In this document: piece after piece, positions 13,201-22,255 of the stretch
Layout of the letters: every line of letters begins with the position of its first letter
Numbering within the stretch: position 1 is the first letter of the stretch
Origin: Rhynchopus sp. YZ270_cl-10
Lineage: Eukaryota > Euglenozoa > Diplonemea > Diplonemida > Diplonemidae
DNA length: 64,000 bases
Assembly (NCBI GenBank): GCA_964035575.1
Contig: OZ037887.1
Span: 1,116,001 to 1,180,000 of the forward strand
Reading direction: 5' to 3'
Position numbers and translations under genes: made by a program
Notes under the pieces: generated by a model
Database searches by the model: none
What the model saw: the letters and a program-made list of their open reading frames with translations, nothing else
What the model was told of the DNA's origin: nothing

Positions 13201-13334
13201 CACGCCCCTACAAGAAAACCCATCTCGGAAGATTAATCGGTTTTATTGTTCCAGTTAGTATAGTGTCGCTTGTCTTTGGGGTGCTCATCGGATCAGGAAC
13301 AATCAGTGGTCCCCTAGGTGGAGATGCTTTGTGA
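1205..13334 (+). CDS. Dispatched/Patched-like sterol-sensing RND membrane protein, three exons
   Basis: Proposed exons are 1205-8814, 11779-12523 and 12741-13334, which stay in frame and give about 2,982 aa. The open frame reaches back to 962 but those codons come from an interspersed repeat; 1205 is the first ATG in unique sequence, and 1304 just before the hydrophobic anchor (residues 39-61) is an alternative. Residues 405-610 form a sterol-sensing domain of about five helices with the RND signature GIGVDD near 473-477. A helix at about 1505-1526 followed by an acidic, Phe-rich stretch starts the second RND half, and exon 3 holds the last helices with the matching motif GMSVDY near 2840. 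Dispatched-family proteins are proton- or sodium-driven exporters of lipid-linked ligands; the substrate here is unknown. Two huge insertions are unusual: about 890 residues between the halves with SH3b-like repeats ([16 protein letters not shown]), and an extracellular Ser/Thr and Pro/Thr stalk (about 1744-2360) flanked by Cys-rich GCDG modules. The exon 1 boundary is the least certain. Confidence 0.8.
7240..8290 (+). repeat. Coding minisatellite for a Pro/Thr stalk
   Basis: Within exon 1 of the Dispatched-like gene, an imperfect 9-15 bp repeat encodes alternating [14 protein letters not shown] units for about 340 residues. A preceding Ser/Thr-rich stretch (6700-7190) is built of S-x-T-x repeats. 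Such tracts usually form extended, O-glycosylated stalks. The opposite strand is also open over most of it, a by-product of the repeat composition and not a second gene. Confidence 0.85.
8794..8894. repeat. Left palindrome cluster (CACTTGTCATGACAAGTG)
   Basis: Several tandem and inverted copies of an 18-bp perfect palindrome straddle the end of exon 1. The mirror-image cluster lies at 11572-11683. The outermost left sequence TGACAAGTGAAATGACA matches the reverse complement of the right end, as expected for terminal inverted repeats. The last few exon 1 codons (Asn-Phe-Thr-Cys-His-Gly) are themselves encoded by the palindrome. Confidence 0.85.
9026..9123. repeat. Left inverted arm inside intron 1
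   Basis: This segment, from TTGATTAGGGAGTGGG to GTGACGTAAGGAC, recurs in reverse complement at 11405-11539. The right arm is longer because of an expanded C/T tract. The pair marks an older inverted-repeat element inside the palindromic ends. Confidence 0.8.
9561..9724. mobile_element. Palindromic MITE-like hairpin, 164 bp
   Basis: The two halves are near-perfect inverted copies: ATTCAACGCCTTTTAGCG at the left matches CGCTAAAAGGCGTTGAAT at the right, with matching GCGATAACTTCAC and CCCAGGC blocks further in. No coding capacity. It shares the TTTAGCGTG motif with the neighbouring TTAA-flanked element, so the two may belong to one family. Confidence 0.75.
9747..11101. mobile_element. 1.36-kb TIR DNA element flanked by TTAA
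   Basis: Terminal inverted repeats of about 35 bp begin ATAAAGTATACGAA and run into GGATTTGGCACTTTTAGCG. TTAA is present immediately outside both ends (9743-9746 and 11102-11105). TTAA duplication is the hallmark of piggyBac-type insertion, although the TIR does not begin with the usual CCC. Subterminal TTTAGCGTG motifs recur near both ends. The interior carries no intact transposase; fragments of open frame on the minus strand around 10340-10800 may be decayed coding sequence. It appears non-autonomous and is nested inside intron 1. Confidence 0.7.
11405..11539. repeat. Right inverted arm inside intron 1
   Basis: Reverse complement of 9026-9123, beginning GTCCTTACGTCACTTTAAAC and ending ACTCCCTAATCAA, with an expanded C/T tract in the middle. 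Between this arm and the TTAA-flanked element lie two small hairpins: AACCCTGGTAATA pairing with TATTACCAGGGTT at 11351-11387, and CGTTTGA pairing with TCAAACG just before it. Confidence 0.8.
11572..11683. repeat. Right palindrome cluster (CACTTGTCATGACAAGTG)
   Basis: Mirror image of the cluster at 8794-8894, with three or more copies of the 18-bp palindrome and terminal CATTTCACTTGTCA blocks. It is followed by the long C/T tract that probably serves as the polypyrimidine tract of the intron 1 acceptor. Confidence 0.85.
12524..12740 (+). other. Intron 2 of the Dispatched-like gene
   Basis: The donor is TCG/GTATGGGT and the acceptor AAAACAG/ATCAGC. Both junctions are phase 0 and join the end of exon 2 directly to the membrane helix that starts exon 3. 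The 217-bp intron is T-rich, and its donor resembles that of the centrin-like gene. Confidence 0.8.
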
Positions 13335-14147
13335 AAAAAGGGTGGAATGTGTAAAAATCTTTGAAGCTTTTGAACTTTCAACTTCTTTTATCCTCGATAA
13401 ATTGTTGGAGTAGTGTAGTTGCCTCGGTTGTGTTACCACAGTTGTGCAATCTCCACTGTCCATTTTTCGTATTTGTTTTGCAACAAACAAAGAAAGGATG
13501 TATCTCAGATAAATCTGTATACTTTCTTTCTCGATTTGAAAATAGATGGGAAACTAATTAAATCGGCATTTTTTTTTGAAAAAGGAACTCAGAACTGACA
13601 AATGAACAATTTTTTTTTTAAATAGGTGACGCTGAAAAAGGGGAAAAGTGTTGATAAAGAGATTTGGGGCTCTTTTTAGAAGTCCTATACAACAAAACAA
13701 CGAAAATCTTTTTGAGAAATGAACATCCCAGGGTGTAACAACCTGCCTTAGCGTTCGTCCACTCACCCCCTGATGCATGCGTTGCGCCACATTTTTTTTT
13801 TCCTCTTTCTTTTTTGTTCTCATTTCCCTCTCCTTACATTGCTCTGCGGAAGTACTTCCTTCCTTCACCACAAAAGGTAGTACTATTTCTTCAGGCAAAT
13901 CTCCTCCCTTCTAACAACCATCTATCTGCCTTATATCAGCAGTGTGTATTGGAAACTGAACACAGTTCATTACCCAACCATCTGTCATTACGCTTTTTTC
14001 AAAAAAAAAATTTTTTTATCATTCCTTTTTTAGGCAACGGATGCACAGTCCTTGGAAGCTCCAAGTAAATGGAGTCGGGCTTAATGGGAAAGTTGCCTTT
14101 CCTAAACGTGCACACACAAACTGGCAAAAAAAAGGGGGAGATGTCGT
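13335..14147. other. AT-rich intergenic region, nothing recognised
   Basis: The DNA is rich in A and T runs. Open frames on both strands are low-complexity and show no family resemblance. Confidence 0.5.
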
Positions 14148-15146
14148 TGGTGTGATTCAAGGGGTACGGGGAACCCACGGAAGAACCACGGAGGAACCTC
14201 GGAGAACTGCTAGGGGGTATACTTTTTTTTTGTTGTTCTCAGTTTCTGTCACAAGGGGGAAATGACCACAAATTTGACTGAGGGAAGTCACCACGGGTTT
14301 GTATTGTTTGAAACGTGCCAAAAATGGCATTTTCGCGCGAAAATAACGGAAAAAATCCGTTGAAAAAAAATGAACCGCCCGTATAGTGTGTATACTGTGT
14401 ATACTGTGTATACTGTGTATACTGTGTATACTGTGTATACTGTGTATACTGTGTATACTGTGTATACTGTGTATACTGTGTATACTGTGTATACTGTGTA
14501 TACTGTGTATACTGTGTATACTGTGTATACTGTGTATACTGTGTATACTGTGTATACTGTGTATACTGTGTATACTGTGTATACTGTGTATACTGTGTAT
14601 ACTGTGTATACTGTGTATACTGTGTATACTGTGTATACTGTGTATACTGTGTATACTGTGTATACTGTGTATACTGTGTATACTGTGTATACTGTGTATA
14701 CTGTGTATACTGTGTATACTGTGTATACTGTGTATACTGTGTATACTGAGTATACTGTGTATACTGTGTATACTGTGTATACTGTGTATACTGTGTATAC
14801 TGTGTATACTGTGTATACTGTGTATACTGTGTATACTGTGTATACTGTGTATACTGTGTATACTGTGTATACTGTGTATACTGTGTATACTGTGTATACT
14901 GTGTATACTGTGTATACTGTGTATACTGTGTATACTGTGTATACTGTGTATACTGTGTATACTGTGTATACTGTGTATACTGTGTATACTGTGTATACTG
15001 TGTGGTACGTGTGCGGTTGCCAGGTCTCGAAGCCCCCCGGGTGGCGAAAACCGAAAACAACAAAAAAAAAGTATACCCCCCTTACCGGAGTACCTACGGA
15101 AGAACCACGGAAGAACCTCGGAGAATCGGTTTGGGTGGTCACACCA
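14148..15146. mobile_element. TIR element of about 1 kb carrying a 9-bp minisatellite
   Basis: The ends are short inverted repeats, TGGTGTGA at the left and TCACACCA at the right. Next to each end lies a direct-repeat block containing CACGGAAGAACCACGG and CCTCGGAGAA. Inverted copies of GGGGGTATACTTTTTTTT sit between these blocks and the core. The core is a 617-bp array of a 9-bp unit. A 68-bp relative lacking the array lies inverted at 59102-59169 and contains the same blocks. No transposase is encoded. Confidence 0.65.
14387..15003. repeat. (GTGTATACT)n minisatellite, about 69 copies
   Basis: The array is almost perfectly regular, with one visible variant (GAG for GTG) near 14750. Because the unit is 9 bp and stop-free, several frames are open on both strands and would encode pure Val-Tyr-Thr, Cys-Ile-Leu or Tyr-Thr-Gln repeats. 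These frames are artefacts of the repeat. GTATAC is self-complementary, so each unit can form a small cruciform or hairpin. Confidence 0.95.
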
Positions 15147-15156
15147 GAGTCGTCGG

Positions 15157-15188
<32 letters not shown>

Positions 15189-16562
15189 GCTTTTTCATTA
15201 TTGAAATACCATTGATTACCATTTGGTACACTCCAATACTGGTGCATCCCCTGTTGCTTTTTTTCTTTTCGATTTCTCCCCATTCATTATACCGTGCACC
15301 ACTCAAGGCAAAGAAGCAAAATGGCTGCCGTCAACGAAAAATCAATACATAGTAGTAGCTTAGCAGTGTTCCTGTTCAGTTTGTGTGTGTGTGTGTGTGT
15401 GTGTGCATATTTAGCGACCGCAAAAAAAAAAATACCTTCCTTATTGTTGCCAGCTTCTTTTTTGTAGACGTCTGTCTGTACTGAAGAGTGGATGTGTCAG
15501 TGATGACACATCCATTTATTCAAAGTCTTCACAAAAGAATACCCTTATGTTTTACGGCATTAATAACTTTATTCATATTTCAGCTTTTCTCTCTTCCTTT
15601 TTTAAATACGTTGTGGGAAAGATGTCTGTTCCCCAGAGGCAGCGATTACCTTAAAAACTTTTTTTGTGAAAAGAAAACTGACGCAGGAGCCTTTTATTGG
15701 AAACTGTTCTCTTCTCCGCAAACACACAAAAACACTTGACAGAAAACAACGTTTTTTTGCTGTTCTGCTCCTTTTTTTTTTAACTCTCTGCTTTTCATCT
15801 TTTTCAAAAAAAAATTCCTATAGTGGAGTTCATCCTCGGGTGTCTACACTAATACAACCAAGTTTTCAAAATTCCCTTTTTTTTGCTTTTTCGTTTTGCC
15901 TTTTCAACTTTGCTTTTCTCCCCTCCATTTTTATCAATGAGAAACACATCCTGCAACTCCCATTTTTGTTCCAAGAAAGTCTTTGTCTGTCTAAAAAGAT
16001 TGTAGGAATCTTGACTTATGTTAAACGTAACTCCCCTTCCTGGTCTTTTGAGGACGCACAGTCTTTTTTTTTTCTCTCTCGATTTACACGAATAGAAAAA
16101 TGGAAAAAAAAAAGTTTCAAAAAACACATTGCGTTCGTTAACTTCCGTAGTACAAAAAAAAAGTAAAACTCGCCTTGAGTTACAGGCCTTCAGCTCCCCA
16201 GTGGGGGTCTGAGGTTTTATTCTGTAGCCTTTGCGACCTTTCTTTTTTTTTAAACCCCATCGGATTCCCATACCGAAAGGGTTCTCGGGTGCTTAGCTTG
16301 ACGCAAACATATTTAAAAAAAAAATCAAAAGTAAAACTCGTCCCATTGTTTTTATCCTCCAAGCCGTTTGCTTCCGTCTCTTCTTCTTCTTCTTGCAGAA
16401 TCCTTCTCCCACCATAGCAGCACCGATGTCCACCCCAGAAAAATCGTAACAGCGCCTCCATGCGCACCGCTCGTAGGCCTTAAAAAGTACTGGCTGTTGG
16501 CCTGTAGTTGTCACCAAAAAGGTTGTTGAAAGCTGTTGGACATCCTCTGGGTGTGGCGCCTG
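15147..16562. other. Intergenic region, low complexity
   Basis: The region contains a poly-T run (about 15159-15187), a (GT)n tract (about 15382-15405) and, at 15822-15872, a copy of a short dispersed repeat including GTCTACACTAATACAACCAA; related copies lie near 32230-32272 and, partially, 47526-47555. No gene is recognised. The open frame at 15666-16166 is dominated by Phe, Lys and Ser from A/T runs. Confidence 0.5.
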
Positions 16563-16600
16563 ACTGTCACGAGACGGCTTTTTGTATTTCAAGTCAGATT
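16561..16600. repeat. Dispersed CACGAG...TTGTATTTCAA repeat, copy 1
   Basis: The pattern CTGTCACGAGACGGC, then TTTGTATTTCAAGTCA, then a T-run recurs at 32791-32830, 43495-43540 and 58636-58672. This copy lies about 150 bp upstream of the centrin-like ATG, the others in gene-free DNA. It shares the CACGAGAGG core with the stem-loop family seen elsewhere in the window. Confidence 0.65.
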
Positions 16601-16710
16601 AGTTTTTTTTCTCTTCCCCACGACACAACATTTCGGCGCTCCCTGAACACATAACCACACAACCGCTACACACCTATACCATACAGCAAACCGCACACAA
16701 CCCACCAACC

Positions 16711-17462
16711 ATGTCAACAGACCAGCTCTACGTGCCCCGCGTCAACGACGTTGACATCGAGAAGAGCTTCGAGATCTTCGACACCGACAGCACAGGCTCG
16801 CTGGACAGAGAGGAGGTGAAGCTCGCACTCACCTCCCTCGGGTGGAACGTGGTATGAGTGGTCACCACCTTTCCCTAAACCCATTTTTTAAGTTTTTTTT
16901 GAATAATCTCAAAATCTACCTCAGTTTTTACCCCTATGATATTTCTCTTGCCTCTCTAAGCACAGTTATTGTTACTAATCTACTGGATTTTTTGATTGCA
17001 CGGAAGTTCCTTACTCATTTTTTTGCAACAAAAAAAATCGTTTTTGTGCGCTTTTCTAAAGTATCTGAACTTATTTTCTCTTTTATTTCAACACACTTTC
17101 AGATTCCGGCGTCCGTGTTGGATGACTTTGATGAGGCAGCGTCTGACGATGGTCTGATTGACTTGGAGAGCTTCCGCCGTGTGCTCAACAGCAAGGTGGC
17201 GGAGACAGGGAGCGAGGAGGAGGTGCAGCTGATGTTCGACCTTTACGACTTTGACCGCAACCAGAAGGTTGGTGTCAGCGACATGGTGCGCATCCACAAC
17301 ATGGCCTTCCCCAACGAGAAGCCCGACCTCGACCGTATTCAGGAAATCATTAACTGGGGGGACCTCGACAGAGACGGCCAGCTTAACTACTCTGAATTCA
17401 AAACCGCAGTCACCAAGTACGAAGCACACATCGATCCCCGTTCCAGACGTACCCGCGAATAA
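16711..17462 (+). CDS. Centrin-like EF-hand calcium-binding protein, two exons
   Basis: Exons 16711-16851 and 17103-17462 give 166 aa, the usual centrin length. There are four EF-hand positions. Loop 1 (DTDSTGSLDREE) and loop 4 (DLDRDGQLNYSE) keep the acidic residues for calcium binding. Loop 3 (DFDRNQKVGVSD) is nearly complete, and loop 2 is degenerate with an inserted acidic stretch. Centrins organise basal bodies and contractile fibres. The pairing of a conserved last hand with a weak second hand suits that family, but another calmodulin-superfamily member is possible. The start is preceded by a purine/C-rich leader (CCCACCAACC). The intron is phase 0. Confidence 0.85.
16852..17102 (+). 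other. Intron of the centrin-like gene
   Basis: The donor is GTG/GTATGAGT and the acceptor ACACTTTCAG/ATTCCG. It is 251 bp long, T-rich, phase 0, and falls after the first EF-hand. Joining the exons gives uninterrupted EF-hand sequence. Confidence 0.85.
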
Positions 17463-18942
17463 TTTTTTTTTTTGAAAACTTAGTTTTGTATTCCCCATTT
17501 TGTAAAAAAAAAAGTGTTGGGGAGGTGAGTATTTTTTGTGTGTTTTTTTTTGTGTACTTTTTTGAAATCCCCCCAAAGAAAAAGGAAAAAAAATATTCTG
17601 CCGTTTTTTGCAGACCATTTTTTTTCAAATTTGTAACCCCCCCCAAAAAAAAATCCCAGAGAGATTTAATAAAGTTCAGGGCTTTTTTTTGGATTCATTT
17701 TTTCTCTCTTGAAAGACCCCTTTGGGAATCTTGGGTTAGAGGGGCACTCCCCTTGTGAGGAGCCCCCCTTTCCATTAAGTTCTTATCTGGACAGGAATAA
17801 GTGGTTTGACTTTAACATTGAAGTCCAGTTTCTTTCAAAGCCATTTTTTTTTTTCCTCTTTTTTTCCTCAAAGCCGTTTCCTGTACTTCCCTTCTATTCT
17901 TTTCAAAAAAAAAAAAGTTCACCTCTCGCAAAAGGAGAGTTCCCCCAGCTCTTCTGGAAACAAAAAAAAAAAAAAAAACGCCCTTACCTACGCATGTATC
18001 CCCCCTTGCACTTTTGCGGTTCAGGCCATAGTTTTCACTTTTGTTTTTTTCTTCTTTTTTTCTCTGCACCTCATTTGAGGGATGTAAAGCTACAAAAAAA
18101 ATAAAATGCACATCTCGCATAAAATCTGTGTGTTTGCAAAAACCAAATTCTGTCCTTTTTTGAATTATTAAGGGGGGTGTTCGTCTTGGCGCTTTTCTCC
18201 CCCTTTTTTTATATGGCTTCACAAGAAAGATTGGAACATTATTGATCCCACCGATGCTATCAGTTCATTTGAAACGCATATGTTACTGTGAACAAACCAG
18301 CGTGCCCAATGCAGGCGTAAGCCTTGAATGGTAAAGCATGGAATAACAAGGGATGTTGAAAAGACCTTGTCTCCATAACTTGTTGATGCAAAACGGGGGG
18401 AGGGGAAAGCTGGCATGTCGTGCACTCCCCTTTCGGGTCACAAAATTGAACAAAGTACGTCGAAAACAAAGCATTTTTGTTGGTGTTCTTTGCACAGAAA
18501 GCTCCGTGCGTGATTTGTGTGCGGGTGGGGAGTGGTCGTGGTTAGGTTTTTATGGTAGACAAGACATCAACTGTCTCTTCCGAATAAGACCACATGGTTC
18601 AAAAGTGGAAAAAGTGGAAAAAAAAAGTGATGTCTTTGTGCATGACGACACTACAGTCATCGCTCCAATAAGGAAGAACGTAGGCCTGGTAGTAGGGCTT
18701 GGAAATGCGTTGTGTGTGTTAGGCGCAGTCAAATGAAAGGGCCAGCGGACAAGTGCTGTATATAGGATATGTACAGTGCCGGCTCTTCCGTTTGGGTGGC
18801 ATGGGGGGGTGGCCGGGTATTGGATGGAAAAAAAAAATAGCGTTTTTTGACATTTTTTTTGCTGAACTGTCTTTAGTCGTTGACCTTCTCTTACAGTCGC
18901 CACACCACGAACAGGAATTCCATTCATTCTACTCACAACACA
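17463..18942. other. Intergenic region, nothing recognised
   Basis: The DNA is rich in A and T runs. A pyrimidine tract ending CTTACAG lies at about 18890-18897, roughly 45 bases before the next ATG, and could be a splice acceptor. From about 18907 to the ATG the sequence is almost identical to the leaders of the two paralogous genes downstream. Confidence 0.45.
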
Positions 18943-21828
18943 ATGCCGTCCTTTGTTGCGCTTGTGGCGCTTAGTGCTGTGTCCCTGCTCCCTGCTGCAG
19001 AGGAGGATCGCAACGTGGAGATGTGCATGAAGACTGCTATGTCGACAGCAAATCTGGACCCAACGACATCAGACTGGAACTGTGGAGGGTCTGTGTTGAG
19101 TCCGACTTGCCTCGACAAGACGTACATCGCAGCACGTGAAGGTCTTGTGTGTGTGCAGGAGTACTCGACAGCGAAGCAGCTGAAGGTGTTTTCGATGGAG
19201 GCGCTGTCGACACCGACACAGTCGAAGGAGACGTACGAGTGTCTGTACGAGAAGATGAAGACGTGTGAGTCTTCTGACGAGGACAGGTTGTGCAAGGACA
19301 CACACTCGTGTCTGGAGCAGGTGCGGTGTGTGATGACGCAGTTCAACTTCTGCATGAAGGATGATGTGTGGCCTGTGGACAAGCTGAGGTCGAAAGCAGA
19401 GATGGCAGCGTTTGATGTGAAGCCCTTCACCGACTGTGTCCGCAACACTGTGGACGATAGATGTGATGGGAAGTATGGTTCTCCGTGTGGCATTGGTGTG
19501 AGCTTCGACTGTGGTGTGAGTCAAAACCTGTTCCCGTACTTCACAAGCGACGCAGTGCCGTTCTTCTCGCACAGTGCGTCTCCCGAATGTGTGAAGCAGT
19601 CGCACGCAGCTTGTCTTGATGGTGCAGACTTCTGCAGTGCAGGATCTTCTATCGCCCTGTGTCTGTCTCAGCTGAAGTGCACGATGGAAGGCATCAACCA
19701 GTGTGCGGATTACAAGTTCATCTCACCTGAGCTGATCCCGACTGGCGTGTTGACTGATGTGGACTGCCTCAGCAGCTTTGATAAGTTGTGTGAAACTGTG
19801 ACTCCGAGATCGTACACCTATACAGACTGGCAGGGGTACAATCGTACACAATACTGGACGGATCGTTCGTTCAACGTCACCTGCGCAGCTTGGAATGCAC
19901 TGTACTGCACAACAGCGAAGCCTGCAATGGAGAAGCTGAAGACGGACCTGAAGGAGTGTGTGTCGGAGGTGAAGGATACATGTGGGTTTGGTGAGCCGTC
20001 TGAGGACTGGGCGTGTGCGAAGATGGAGGGCAACTCCGCAATGACGACAGAGTGCTACAAGATGTCGAGCTGTGCGCTGCGCAGTGCGACTCAGTGCATC
20101 AACGACGCAATCCTTCTGTTCTTCCCTGACAAGCCAACGACACCTGTTGCTCTGCCCACATCAAGCCCGGCAACTGCTGCACCTGTGACACTTGCACCAC
20201 CTTCCGTCCCTGCTACAGTGGAGGATCGCAACGTGGAGATGTGCATGAAGACTGCTATGTCGACAGCAGGTCTGGACCCAACGACATCAGACTGGAACTG
20301 TGGAGGGTCTGTGATGAGCCCCATGTGTCTCGACAAGACGTACATCGCAGCACGTGAAGGTCTTGTGTGTGTGCAGGAGTACTCGACAGCGAAGCAGCTG
20401 AAGGTGTTTTCGATGGAGGCGCTGTCGACACCGACACAGTCGAAGGCGACGTACGAGTGTCTGTACGAGAAGATGAAGACGTGTGAGTCTTCTGACGAGG
20501 ACAGGTTGTGCAAGGACACACACTCGTGTCTGGAGCAGGTGCGGTGTGTGATGACGCAGTTCAACTTCTGCATGAATGATGATGTGTGGCCTGTGGACAA
20601 GCTGAGGTCGAAAGCAGAGATGGCAGCGTTTGATGTGGAGCCCTTCACCGACTGTGTCCGCAACACTGTGGACGATAGATGTGATGGGAAGTATGGTTCT
20701 CCGTGTGGTATTGGTGTGAGCTTCGACTGTGGTGTGAGTCAAAACCTGTTCCCGTACTTCACAAGCGACGCAGTGCCGTTCTTCTCACACAGTGCGTCTC
20801 CCGAATGTGTGAAGCAGTCGCACGCAGCTTGTCTTGATGGTGCAGACTTCTGCAGTGCAGGATCTTCTATCGCCCTGTGTCTGTCTCAGCTGAAGTGCAC
20901 GATGGAAGGCATCAACCAGTGTGCGGATTACAAGTTCATCTCACCTGAGCTGATCCCGACTGGCATGTTGACTGATGTGGACTGCCTCAGCAGCTTTGAT
21001 AAGTTGTGTGCAACTATGACTCCGAGAGAGTACACCTATACGGATGGGCAGGGACAGAGGCAAACATATTACTGGACGGATCGTTCGTTCAACGTCACCT
21101 GCGCAGCTTGGAATGCACTGTACTGCACAACAGCGAAGCCTGCAATGGAGAAGCTGAAGACGGACCTGAAGGAGTGTGTGTCGGAGGTGAAGGATACGTG
21201 TGGGTTTGGTGAGCCGTCGAAGGACTGGGCGTGTGCGAAGATGGAGGGCAACTCCGCAATGACGACAGAGTGCTACAAGATGTCGAGCTGTGCGCTGCGC
21301 AGTGCGACTCAGTGCATCAACGACGCAATCCTTCTGTTCTTCCCTGATGCAGTAAGTAGTAGCACTGGTACACGCGTTCCGCTGCCGCCTGGTCTAACTC
21401 ATGCCCCTGACACAAGAGTGCCGCTGAAACCTGGCGAGCACTCCTACGCACCTGACACGGATTCACCACCTACCACTAGAGTGCCACTGCAGCCAGGTGA
21501 GCACTCCTACGCACCTGACACAGGCGTACCCACCACCAGAGTGCCACTGCAGCCAGGCGAGTACTCGTACGCACCCGACACAGACGCACCAAAGGGCAGA
21601 GGAGCCACGACAGAAGAGGACGACGAATCCATTCCCCTTGGTGCCTGGATCGGTGGTGCTGCAGGTGCTGCGGTGCTGCTTCTTTTGGGAGTGGCGGGCG
21701 TGGTGCTGTGCAAGACGTCCTCAAAGCCAGCATCGTTTGAGAGCTTTGGTGACGACTTGCACCCTGCTGATTTTAGTATGATGGATAACGAATTGAACAA
21801 GGCGCCAGGCGAAAGCGCGCTATTGTAA
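18943..21828 (+). CDS. Cys-rich tandem-repeat surface protein, paralogue 1
   Basis: Protein of 961 aa with no recognised family. Residues 1-19 are a signal peptide. Two tandem repeats of about 390 residues follow, starting at residues 21 and 427 (DNA period 1,218 bp); each has 30 cysteines, enough for 15 disulfides. A Thr/Pro linker joins them. A stalk with repeated APDT and TRVPLQPGEHSY units follows (about 803-890), then a membrane helix (about 900-922) and a 38-residue tail ending in Leu-Leu. It should be a type I plasma-membrane protein. Each repeat has one variable loop, at about 285-307 (TYTDWQGYNRTQYWTDR) and 691-713 (TYTDGQGQRQTYYWTDR). The start at 18943 is chosen because the signal peptide begins there and the same ATG and leader are kept in both paralogues. 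Confidence 0.85.
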   Translation: MPSFVALVALSAVSLLPAAEEDRNVEMCMKTAMSTANLDPTTSDWNCGGSVLSPTCLDKTYIAAREGLVCVQEYSTAKQLKVFSMEALSTPTQSKETYECLYEKMKTCESSDEDRLCKDTHSCLEQVRCVMTQFNFCMKDDVWPVDKLRSKAEMAAFDVKPFTDCVRNTVDDRCDGKYGSPCGIGVSFDCGVSQNLFPYFTSDAVPFFSHSASPECVKQSHAACLDGADFCSAGSSIALCLSQLKCTMEGINQCADYKFISPELIPTGVLTDVDCLSSFDKLCETVTPRSYTYTDWQGYNRTQYWTDRSFNVTCAAWNALYCTTAKPAMEKLKTDLKECVSEVKDTCGFGEPSEDWACAKMEGNSAMTTECYKMSSCALRSATQCINDAILLFFPDKPTTPVALPTSSPATAAPVTLAPPSVPATVEDRNVEMCMKTAMSTAGLDPTTSDWNCGGSVMSPMCLDKTYIAAREGLVCVQEYSTAKQLKVFSMEALSTPTQSKATYECLYEKMKTCESSDEDRLCKDTHSCLEQVRCVMTQFNFCMNDDVWPVDKLRSKAEMAAFDVEPFTDCVRNTVDDRCDGKYGSPCGIGVSFDCGVSQNLFPYFTSDAVPFFSHSASPECVKQSHAACLDGADFCSAGSSIALCLSQLKCTMEGINQCADYKFISPELIPTGMLTDVDCLSSFDKLCATMTPREYTYTDGQGQRQTYYWTDRSFNVTCAAWNALYCTTAKPAMEKLKTDLKECVSEVKDTCGFGEPSKDWACAKMEGNSAMTTECYKMSSCALRSATQCINDAILLFFPDAVSSSTGTRVPLPPGLTHAPDTRVPLKPGEHSYAPDTDSPPTTRVPLQPGEHSYAPDTGVPTTRVPLQPGEYSYAPDTDAPKGRGATTEEDDESIPLGAWIGGAAGAAVLLLLGVAGVVLCKTSSKPASFESFGDDLHPADFSMMDNELNKAPGESALL

Positions 21829-22255
21829 TATTGTTTTTGCTGTCCTCTCTGGGATTTGTCGCCTGCCCTTAGGCCACTACACGTGTACCATACTATGGGG
21901 CTCCTTGCTGCCTGATGTGATGTGAAAAGGATCACCTTGCATCTCCTTGCAGTACAGCGGCACGATGCGCTGTAGTGGTACCTAAAGGCAGACCTCCGAT
22001 CCCCGGAGACACGTTTGGAGACATGTTTGTCTCCCAAATCATTGTGCAGTGTTTCTTACGTAGTGGGTTTACTTGTTGAGTTATTTAGAGAGAATACGTT
22101 TTACGTAGGTGCAACCACAGTAGCATTCTGGCGCTGTGCTGGGTGGTGCTGATGCGCCTGGTGTGATCGACGACGAGTTTTTGTCTGCGTATTCTGTGTG
22201 ACGACCATGCGTGGTCCCTGTATCAACTTAACACCCCGGGTTTTCCCAGATAGCA

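Noticed and set aside
14239-15283. Open frames encoding pure YTQ, VYT or CIL repeats on both strands
   Set aside because: They follow from a stop-free 9-bp repeat whose length is a multiple of three. No start context, domain or non-repeat coding sequence supports a gene.
15666-16166. 166-aa + strand frame
   Set aside because: Dominated by Phe, Ser and Lys from T and A runs. It lacks the codon use of the real genes here.
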